A DNA stretch of 64,000 nt. It comes from an uncultured Porphyromonadaceae bacterium. GTDB lineage: Bacteria; Bacteroidota; Bacteroidia; Bacteroidales; Muribaculaceae. Made by a program: the position numbers and the translations under genes. Each line of letters opens with the position of its first letter. Position 1 is the first letter of the stretch. The DNA is taken from the NCBI GenBank assembly GCA_900545955.1, contig URAU01000011.1, positions 35,502 through 99,501 of the forward strand, in the 5' to 3' direction. The notes below the pieces were generated by a model. It was not told the origin of the DNA. It was given only the letters and a program-made list of their open reading frames with translations, and did not search any database. Shown here in pieces: positions 57,775 through 64,000 of this stretch.

Positions 57775-57795
57775 CCAGTTACTTAATAATTTAAA
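57775..57795 (+). repeat. Short match to the dispersed repeat end, copy E
   Basis: CCAGTTACTTAATAATTTAA repeats the right end of copies B and C. The promoter-like part is missing. It lies just before the TonB-receptor-like gene. Confidence 0.5.
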
Positions 57796-57804
57796 TTTAC
57801 TTTG

Positions 57805-60105
57805 ATGAAAGGATGGAATGTTGAAAATTTCATTCTCCCGCTCGCCGTATGCATTTTTCAGGGCGCCGGTGCGGCAGAATTGAAAGGAATGGTAAGCGAT
57901 GGAGAAGGCCATGCGGTCGATTTTGCCTCCATCAGGGTCTATACTGCCGATACGGTGCTGGTGGCAGGCGCCATGTGCGACGAAAGTGGGTTCTATGCAG
58001 TAGAATCGCTTCCTGCCTCGCCGTTGATTGTGTCGGCGGGATGCATAGGTTTCGCGACGGTGTTTGCCCCGGTCGAGACCTCCGAAACATCTACGGCCGA
58101 ACTGAATTTCGTGCTTGACCGACAGGAGAATGCTTTGGAAGAGGTCACAGTAACGGCAAAGCGCTTTGTGCGTACGCAAAACGGTCTGACCGTAATCCCC
58201 GACCGGCAGCAGGTGCGACATGCCTCGTCTGGCTACGAACTACTCAGAAATCTCATGATTCCTGGCGTGAGTGTGGATGCCTTCAAGGGGACGGTAACGG
58301 CCCTTGGGAGCGGCGTGGCGCTGTATATCGACGGTATGGAGGCCGACGAGCGCGAGGTGCGACAGCTCAGGCCTCAGGATGTGGAGTCCGTACGCTTCAT
58401 GGATGCTCCGACCGGCCGCTATGCGGGCAACAATACGGCGCTCAACTTCATACTCAAGAAAAAGGAATCGGGTGGTTACATAGGGGTGGATGCCCTCCAG
58501 AGAATCGGATATACTTCCGGCGACTACAATCTCGCCATGAAGTACTACCGACGCAACACTCAATATACGCTTTTTGCCGGTACCGACTATAAGCGTACGT
58601 CCGGCGGCTTTAACGACCGGACGGATGAACTTCTCTTTCCCGGCAATACGGTGGCAAGGGAGTATACCACGCTGGCCGACTGCCAGAAATCCGACCGTCA
58701 GTACGGTCAGCTGAGAGTACGGAACAAGACAGACCGCCGTACGCTGCGTGCCACGTTCGGAGTGGTGAGAAACGCTATGCCCGAAAGTTTCAGTTCGTCG
58801 TCGCTGGCCTACGCCGGGAGAGGACTTTCCTCCGTCCCGGTGCTGACCGAACGGTCGGAGAGTTCGCATGGCATGAAATACAGCCTCGGCCTGAGCGGCA
58901 CGTTCAATCTGCCGCACAGCCAGTCGGTGGATGCCTCGGCAAGTGGCGATCTGACCGACAACGATTATGACTATTCTTACGGAGAGGGAGGGCGCCTGGT
59001 CGCCTCATCTACAACCGAACGGCTTTATTCCTTCAACGCTTCGGTCAATTATGTGAAGACATTCCCGAAGGGGAATTCTCTCACACTCAAGCTCCTGGAG
59101 CTTTATAATGTCAGCTCGGCCACCTACGGCGGTTCGCATTCGTCGTGGCAGCATCTGTGGATGTCGGAGACCCAGTTCTTTGCCGAGTATATGCAGCCGC
59201 TGGGCCGAAAAGCCTCATTGCGTCTCTCTCCGGGTGTTTCAGCTCAGTTCTACAGAGTTCATGGAGCGCGGCGGGTGAGCAATTATTCTCCGCGTGCCCA
59301 GGTGGTGTTCACCTGTCAGCCCGGCGCCTCGCAATACATCCAGCTGGGAGGCGCCTACGGCAATTCCTATCCTCAGCTCTCCATGCTTACCGGTGCCTCC
59401 ACTCAGGTCGACATCCTGCAGCTCAAGCGTGGCAATCCCGATCTGAAGCAGTCCCGGCTGATTAATGTAACCGGGGTATATTCTCTGGGGATCAAGAAGG
59501 TAAATCTGCAGGCGCTTGCTCTTTTTACAGGCTGCAGCTCCTTGCCGATGGTCGATTATCTGTTTGAGCAGGGGATGCTCGTGCAGACGTGGCGCGGCGA
59601 TGGGAAATGGCAACAGTGGAAGCCTTCCCTGTCGGCTACGTGGACGCCGTCGTCGAAGTTCAACCTGACGTGTTCGGGCGGATGGCTGTACAACCGCTAT
59701 ACAGGTGGAGTCCGCCTTACGTCAGCCTGCTGGTTTGCCGACGCGCGTATGTCGTGGTATCTGGGAGCTTTCGCCCTCAGCGCCTACATGGCCACCCCGC
59801 AGAAAATGGCGGGGTACGACCGAACCATCACACGCACTGTCTGGGACTACGGCATCTCCGGCAACTGGAGCAAGGGCGCCTTCCGGCTTGAGGGTGGCTT
59901 CACCAACCCGTTTTACCGGCATCCCCGTTACCGGTCGTGGACCGATACGCCTCAGTATCGCTCGGAGAGCGTGCAGTATTCTCCCGTCAACCGGCAGTCC
60001 GCCTACCTGAAGGCTTCATATACTTTTGATTTCGGTAAGAAAACCCGACACGACAGCGGCAACGTCGACAAGAGCATCAACAGCGGCATTCTGCGTGCCC
60101 GCTGA
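57805..60105 (+). CDS. TonB-dependent receptor-like outer-membrane protein
   Basis: A 766-residue protein. The N-terminus is hydrophobic (FILPLAVCIFQGAGAAELKG), a short signal. A carboxypeptidase-regulatory-like domain (GMVSDGEGHAVDFASIRVYT) follows, then a plug domain (YELLRNLMIPGVSVDAFKGT, VALYIDGMEADEREVRQLRP, VESVRFMDAPTGRYAGNNTA) and a large barrel (about 230-766) with DFGKKTRHD near the end. The final Phe is missing: it ends SGILRAR, which is unusual for a barrel. No TonB box is clear. It follows gntR by 37 bp, perhaps in the same unit. The ligand is unknown. Confidence 0.85.
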   Translation: MKGWNVENFILPLAVCIFQGAGAAELKGMVSDGEGHAVDFASIRVYTADTVLVAGAMCDESGFYAVESLPASPLIVSAGCIGFATVFAPVETSETSTAELNFVLDRQENALEEVTVTAKRFVRTQNGLTVIPDRQQVRHASSGYELLRNLMIPGVSVDAFKGTVTALGSGVALYIDGMEADEREVRQLRPQDVESVRFMDAPTGRYAGNNTALNFILKKKESGGYIGVDALQRIGYTSGDYNLAMKYYRRNTQYTLFAGTDYKRTSGGFNDRTDELLFPGNTVAREYTTLADCQKSDRQYGQLRVRNKTDRRTLRATFGVVRNAMPESFSSSSLAYAGRGLSSVPVLTERSESSHGMKYSLGLSGTFNLPHSQSVDASASGDLTDNDYDYSYGEGGRLVASSTTERLYSFNASVNYVKTFPKGNSLTLKLLELYNVSSATYGGSHSSWQHLWMSETQFFAEYMQPLGRKASLRLSPGVSAQFYRVHGARRVSNYSPRAQVVFTCQPGASQYIQLGGAYGNSYPQLSMLTGASTQVDILQLKRGNPDLKQSRLINVTGVYSLGIKKVNLQALALFTGCSSLPMVDYLFEQGMLVQTWRGDGKWQQWKPSLSATWTPSSKFNLTCSGGWLYNRYTGGVRLTSACWFADARMSWYLGAFALSAYMATPQKMAGYDRTITRTVWDYGISGNWSKGAFRLEGGFTNPFYRHPRYRSWTDTPQYRSESVQYSPVNRQSAYLKASYTFDFGKKTRHDSGNVDKSINSGILRAR

Positions 60106-60221
60106 CACCGGAGTTAAAAGATAGATGATGGATGGCCATGTAGTGAACCCGCGGAGGGTGGGGGACGTTTTATTTGTGAGAGTGTGAGAGGGATTTCAAT
60201 CATCCGTTAAAACTCACGATT

Positions 60222-60782
60222 ATGAAAGCGTTTAAAAGTTTCTTCCCTTTGCTGATTGCAGCCGTGGCGATGTGGGTCCCGGCAACGGGCTTCGGGTTGA
60301 CTCCCGAGACCGATTTGAATGATAATATCATAGCTCCCGTGGAGGGCGCCGCAGGCGCCGTGGCTTTTGCCGGAGTAGGACCGGCTGTGGCCGGGAGTGT
60401 GGATTACTCCAAACTTCCCTCGAAGGCAAGAAAGTTTCTGGAACGCTACTGCGACGGCCACGCCATAGTGCGCTGCGACAAGACTTATGCCTCGTCGACC
60501 TATACCGTCGGGCTCGCCAACGGCATTCTCATGACGTTCGATTCGAAAGGTGCGATTACCGACATTACGGCTCCCGAAAATTATTCGCTCTCGCCCTATC
60601 TGCTGAAGGCTGTGGTGCCCGGTAAGCTCTATAATCTGCTTGAGCACAATGGTTTCCGCGATAGTGTGGAGGGCGTCCACGAGATGGAGCGCGACGGCTA
60701 CCGCCTCGAAATATGCGACCCTGTGTTCAACGAAATCTGTTTCGACAAGTCGGGAGTCCTCACAGTAATCGCTGAGCGCTGA
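60222..60782 (+). CDS. PepSY-like (DUF2874) secreted protein
   Basis: A 186-residue exported protein with a signal peptide (MKAFKSFFPLLIAAVAMWVP, cleavage near ATGFG). A repeated beta-hairpin and helix pattern (YSKLPSKARKFLERYCDGHA and VRCDKTYASSTYTVGLANGI on one half; YKLYNLLEHNGFRDSVEGVH-like on the other) fits the PepSY-like DUF2874 fold found in Bacteroidota. Its target is unknown. It overlaps the convergent 60760 gene by 23 bp. Confidence 0.75.
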   Translation: MKAFKSFFPLLIAAVAMWVPATGFGLTPETDLNDNIIAPVEGAAGAVAFAGVGPAVAGSVDYSKLPSKARKFLERYCDGHAIVRCDKTYASSTYTVGLANGILMTFDSKGAITDITAPENYSLSPYLLKAVVPGKLYNLLEHNGFRDSVEGVHEMERDGYRLEICDPVFNEICFDKSGVLTVIAER

Positions 60783-61386
60783 TTTCCTGCTCAATCTGCG
60801 TCCTCAGGCGCTTTACCATTGCGGCGTCTCCGTCCTCGGCCGGGGATGCCGCCATTGTTTTCTCTGCCTCGTCGGCGCTGATTCTTCCCGATGCGAGAAG
60901 GTTTGCCAGCAACCGGAGGGGAGTGTATGACCCGAGTCGTCCGGTAGGGGAGGCCATGGCTGCCGTTACGAGGCCGGGCGCGCAATCAAGTCGCCGCAGC
61001 AGCGAATGGCAGAGCATGTCGGCAATCTCGGCCGTCTGTGCCTCTTCCATCCATTTGGCTGCAACCTCAGGGGCTTCTTCTGGCGGCAGAATCATCGGTG
61101 CCAGCAGCCGGCTCTCGCGGGTGCTCTCGTTGTCCCAGAGCGCCCGGGCAAGCGAGGCGAGTTCGGCGGCCGAGAGGCCGCTTGCAATGAGCTCAGCGGC
61201 TATATCCTTGATTTGCGGGATGTTGAGGCCGAAGTTTATGCGGTAGTCGACTCCCCCCTGGCGCATCTGGGCGGCCAGCATCCCGTTGCGCATGGCGTAA
61301 AAGCGACGTTTCACGCTCTGCATCAGGTTGAAAGTGCCCTCCTCGCGGTCGGGAGGCAGCAGTGAGGGGTTATGGGTATGGCTCAT
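60760..61386 (-). CDS. DNA alkylation repair (AlkD-like) protein
   Basis: A 208-residue all-helical protein of HEAT-like repeats (RFYAMRNGMLAAQMRQGGVD, INFGLNIPQIKDIAAELIAS, LARALWDNESTRESRLLAPM, LCHSLLRRLDCAPGLVTAAM). The central LWDNESTRESRLLA motif is typical of AlkD relatives, which remove bulky alkylated bases. The first about 20 residues are less certain. The start at 61386 (MSHTHNPSLLPPDREEGTFN) leaves 60 nt to the inverted repeat upstream. Confidence 0.8.
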   Translation of the reverse strand: MSHTHNPSLLPPDREEGTFNLMQSVKRRFYAMRNGMLAAQMRQGGVDYRINFGLNIPQIKDIAAELIASGLSAAELASLARALWDNESTRESRLLAPMILPPEEAPEVAAKWMEEAQTAEIADMLCHSLLRRLDCAPGLVTAAMASPTGRLGSYTPLRLLANLLASGRISADEAEKTMAASPAEDGDAAMVKRLRTQIEQEISAQRLL

Positions 61387-61447
61387 AAATGTATTCGGGC
61401 AATTTTCGGCAAAATTACTAAAAAACGTTTAGCTCTGCCACTCCTAA

Positions 61448-61523
61448 TGAAGTCGTTTAAACTTTTTCTTTGAAAAGAATACGTCGGGTGAAGCTATTTT
61501 AAGAAAAAGTTTAAATGACTTCA
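61448..61523. repeat. Inverted repeat with 23-bp arms upstream of PBP1A
   Basis: TGAAGTCGTTTAAACTTTTT (61448-61467, continuing CTT to 61470) is the inverse of 61501-61523, with one G-T pair in place of a Watson-Crick pair, around a 30-nt loop. Its right arm (plus 13 loop bases) is repeated at 12966-13000 with about five differences. It lies just before the -7 box of the PBP1A gene. Confidence 0.85.
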
Positions 61524-61536
61524 ATAGGGAATTTGC

Positions 61537-61544
61537 TAACTTTG
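61537..61544 (+). promoter_or_regulatory. Promoter -7 box of the PBP1A gene
   Basis: TAACTTTG, 14 bp after the inverted repeat; the start is near 61551 and the ATG is at 61568. Upstream the TTTG element is replaced by TTTA (61510-61513) within the right arm of the repeat. Confidence 0.65.
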
Positions 61545-61567
61545 TGGGTCTGAAACCATCATTACGA

Positions 61568-63946
61568 ATGACCGCAAACACTACCCAGGATATGTCGGCG
61601 CGCCGGAGCCGCAACCGCTTTATTATCGGATGGATATGGAAAATATTTGCAATCGGCTTCGCAGCCATGCTCGTATTTTTCCTGCTGATCTACAACGGCT
61701 GGATAGGCTATATGCCGCCGGTCGAGGAACTGAAGAACCCCAACGATAAGTTCGCCACCGTTCTCTATACGGCCGACGGCGAGGAAATGGGCCGTTACTA
61801 CCGCAATTCGGGCAACCGCGTATACGCCGACTACAACGAAATCTCGCAGCACGTGATCGACGCTCTCATAGCCACCGAGGATGCCCGTTTCGAGGACCAT
61901 TCCGGCATTGATATGCGCGCATTCATGCGTGTGCTCGTCAAGACGCTCATCATGCGCCAGAAAAACGCCGGCGGCGGCTCCACCATCACCCAGCAGCTGG
62001 CCAAACAGCTCTATTCCCCCGCTACCCACGGCATCATCGACCGTGCGCTCCAGAAGCCCATAGAATGGATGATAGCAGTGAAGCTCGAGCGCTACTACTC
62101 GAAGGATGAGATTATCAAGATGTATCTCAACCAGTTCGACTTCCTCTACAACGCCGTGGGAATCAAGTCGGCCGCGTGGGTATATTTCGGAAAGGCCGCC
62201 AAGGACCTCAACATCCAGGAGGCAGCCACACTCGTCGGAATGGTGAAGAATCCCGCCTACTACAATCCCGTGCGGCATCCCGAACGTACGCGTCTGCGCC
62301 GCAACACAGTGTTCGAGCAGATGGAGAAGCAGGGCATGCTCACAGCGGCCCAGGCCGATTCGCTAAAGCAGCTGCCGCTGGAACTCGACTTCCACCGCGT
62401 CGACCACAAGGACGGCCTCGCACCATATTTCCGCGAAGAGCTCCGCCGCATTCTTTCGGCCAAGAAGCCCGTGCTGTCCGATTACCGCGGATGGGAACAC
62501 CAGCGCTACGTCGATGATTCCATAGCCTGGGAGGAAAATCCCCTTTTCGGATGGATCGAGAAAAACCCCAAGCCCGACGGCACCAAATACGACATCTATT
62601 CCGACGGCCTTAAGATTTACACCACCATCGACTCGCGCATGCAGCAGTATGCCGAGGATGCCGTCAAGCAGCATATGAGTGCCCTTCAGAAGGCCTTCTT
62701 CCGCGAGAAGCGTGGAAGCCGCAACGCCCCGTACACCAGCAACGCCCAAGAACTCGGCAACGTTAAGGTCGAAAACCTTATCAACCACGCCATAAAGCAG
62801 ACCGAGCGCTACCGGGTGCTGAAAGCAGCCGGAGCAAGCGACGAGGAAATACGCACCTCGTTCAATACGCCGCGCGAGATGAACGTCTTCTCCTACGACG
62901 GCGTAGTCGACACCGTGATGACTCCACGCGACTCTCTGCTCTGGCAGAAGCACTTCCTCCGCACCGGATTCATGAGCATGGACCCGCGCAACGGCCACGT
63001 GAAGGCTTATGTCGGCGGCCCGAATTTCACATTCTTCCAGTACGACATGGCGTCGACAGGTCGACGCCAGATCGGCTCCACAATCAAGCCGTTCCTCTAC
63101 ACCTACGCCATGGAAGAGGGCTTCACTCCCTGCGATATGCTGTCGAACACCCAGCCCGTGTTCACCGACGAGAGCGGGCGCCCCTGGGCGCCGCGCAACT
63201 CCGGCTCCGCACGCGTTGGCGAGATGGTCGACCTCCGCTGGGCCCTCACCAACTCCAACAACTGGATTTCCGCACGCCTTATGGCGCAGCTTTCGCCTAC
63301 CACCCTTGTGCGCAACATGCATAATTTCGGCATTACCAACCATATCGATCCCGTGATGTCGCTCTGTCTCGGTTCCTGCGAGGTTTCCATCAAGGAGATG
63401 GTTGGCGCCTACACTGCCTATGCCAACAACGGCATGCGCGCCGCCCCCCTCTTCGTCACCGCCATAGCCGATTCCAACGGCAATATCATCTCTGAGTTCA
63501 ACACCACCCACACCGAGGTGATTTCCGAGAAGGCTTATGCTAAAATCCTCTCGATTCTCCTCAACGTGGTCGATGGAGGCACAGGCAACCGTGTGCGCCG
63601 CGCTCCCTACAACATTACCGCGCAGATGGGCGGCAAGACCGGTACTACCAACTACAACGCCGACGGATGGTTCATGGGATTCACGCCTGAACTCGTAAGC
63701 GGCGTATGGGTAGGCGGCGACGAGCGCTATATCCACTTCAACAACATGGCCAACGGCCAGGGCGCAGCCATGGCCCTCCCCATCTATGGCCTGTATATGA
63801 GCAAGGTATACGCCGACCCCTCCCTGCCATACTCGCAGAACGCCACCTTTGATGTCGACTTCTCCAGCCTCTGCGACAAGGAATTCTGGGATGCAGCCCC
63901 CGAATCCGACGGCCCCGAGGAATCCATCGCCGACGTATTCGACTAA
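61568..63946 (+). CDS. Penicillin-binding protein 1A-like bifunctional peptidoglycan synthase
   Basis: A 792-residue membrane enzyme with one N-terminal transmembrane helix (about 19-44, IIGWIWKIFAIGFAAMLVFF). The glycosyltransferase (GT51) domain (about 70-260) has the catalytic EDARFEDHSGID (Glu104) and GGSTITQQLAKQL. The transpeptidase domain (about 440-720) has SxxK at Ser504 (RQIGSTIKPFLYTYAME), SxN in ALTNSNNWISARLM and KTG at 690-692 (GGKTGTTNYNADGWFMGFTP). It polymerises and cross-links peptidoglycan and is the target of beta-lactams. The frame opens to 61544, but the promoter supports ATG 61568. Confidence 0.95.
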   Translation: MTANTTQDMSARRSRNRFIIGWIWKIFAIGFAAMLVFFLLIYNGWIGYMPPVEELKNPNDKFATVLYTADGEEMGRYYRNSGNRVYADYNEISQHVIDALIATEDARFEDHSGIDMRAFMRVLVKTLIMRQKNAGGGSTITQQLAKQLYSPATHGIIDRALQKPIEWMIAVKLERYYSKDEIIKMYLNQFDFLYNAVGIKSAAWVYFGKAAKDLNIQEAATLVGMVKNPAYYNPVRHPERTRLRRNTVFEQMEKQGMLTAAQADSLKQLPLELDFHRVDHKDGLAPYFREELRRILSAKKPVLSDYRGWEHQRYVDDSIAWEENPLFGWIEKNPKPDGTKYDIYSDGLKIYTTIDSRMQQYAEDAVKQHMSALQKAFFREKRGSRNAPYTSNAQELGNVKVENLINHAIKQTERYRVLKAAGASDEEIRTSFNTPREMNVFSYDGVVDTVMTPRDSLLWQKHFLRTGFMSMDPRNGHVKAYVGGPNFTFFQYDMASTGRRQIGSTIKPFLYTYAMEEGFTPCDMLSNTQPVFTDESGRPWAPRNSGSARVGEMVDLRWALTNSNNWISARLMAQLSPTTLVRNMHNFGITNHIDPVMSLCLGSCEVSIKEMVGAYTAYANNGMRAAPLFVTAIADSNGNIISEFNTTHTEVISEKAYAKILSILLNVVDGGTGNRVRRAPYNITAQMGGKTGTTNYNADGWFMGFTPELVSGVWVGGDERYIHFNNMANGQGAAMALPIYGLYMSKVYADPSLPYSQNATFDVDFSSLCDKEFWDAAPESDGPEESIADVFD

Positions 63947-64000
63947 CGAACTATATTAAAATCCAAATAAAATGAGGCAAAAATTACATTCACCTTAGAT

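Noticed and set aside
62363..63736. A 457-codon frame antisense to PBP1A
   Set aside because: Same cause: mirror frame of a GC-rich, C-ending coding sequence; no protein-like motifs.
1..64000. CRISPR arrays, tRNA or rRNA genes, prophage or transposase genes
   Set aside because: No repeat-spacer pattern, cloverleaf, ribosomal RNA core or transposase motif was found on either strand by reading; small tRNAs could still be missed without a scan.

Overview
The window is chromosomal DNA of a member of the Bacteroidota, most likely order Bacteroidales and probably Muribaculaceae-like (the family is inferred from gene content, not proven). Reasons: many promoters fit the Bacteroidota pattern TTTG-N19/20-TAnnTTTG; start codons generally lack Shine-Dalgarno sequences; and lineage-typical families are present (DUF4492 next to cydA, DUF4494, DUF5103/T9SS plug, GldH, BlaI with an M56-TonB fusion, AspT/YidE transporter, PSP1/RicT). 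No rRNA, tRNA, CRISPR array, transposase or prophage genes were recognised. Most of the window is core chromosome with small accessory patches.

Layout. 1-4000: the start of cydA with its DUF4492 partner (minus strand), a DUF4494 protein, the PLP-binding YggS protein and two abundant-type outer-membrane barrels. 4200-9200: a Fic protein with paired operators, a FucP-like sugar transporter and transketolase. 9370-16750: a WG-repeat lipoprotein, two OmpA-type paralogues whose 3' ends are identical over 383 bp, uracil-DNA glycosylase and a T9SS plug-domain protein. 16790-22200: divergent GH43 and GH2 secreted glycosidases and an AspT-type antiporter. 22230-24840: a small hypothetical protein divergent from a BlaI regulator and M56/TonB sensor-like protein with two operators. 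25040-35290: housekeeping genes (pheS, nth, TRIC channel, GtrA, a coiled-coil protein, zapA, a probable 6S RNA, rny, ricT, gldH, M24 peptidase, cca). 35326-37630: a RelE/Phd-type toxin-antitoxin pair with a 30-bp operator, and a DcaP-like porin.

38290-44980 is a seven-gene efflux operon (TetR, TolC, HlyD, two ATPases, two permeases) in the style of E. coli cecR-ybhGFSR. 45348-48577 holds an ECF sigma factor facing a minus-strand run ybaK-aroC-yhcC. 49290-55350 is minus-strand: thiol peroxidase, a LolA-like/thioredoxin-fold protein, a lipid kinase with a secreted endonuclease I that carries a T9SS-like tail, and a GT9 glycosyltransferase. 55757-60105 holds an ABC-permease-GntR operon and a TonB-dependent receptor-like barrel. 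The right end has a PepSY-like protein, an AlkD-like protein and penicillin-binding protein 1A.

The most notable non-coding structure is: (i) a near-perfect 46-bp palindrome starting at the -7 box of the ABC-GntR operon; (ii) a dispersed repeat family carrying a promoter-like box around tpx and neighbouring genes; (iii) paired operators at the Fic, BlaI and toxin-antitoxin promoters; (iv) the 383-bp identical segment shared by the two ompA-like genes; and (v) a 23-bp-armed inverted repeat directly upstream of the PBP1A promoter with a partial copy near 12966. No wholly new multi-gene system could be demonstrated; the candidates worth testing are these regulatory and repeat structures.
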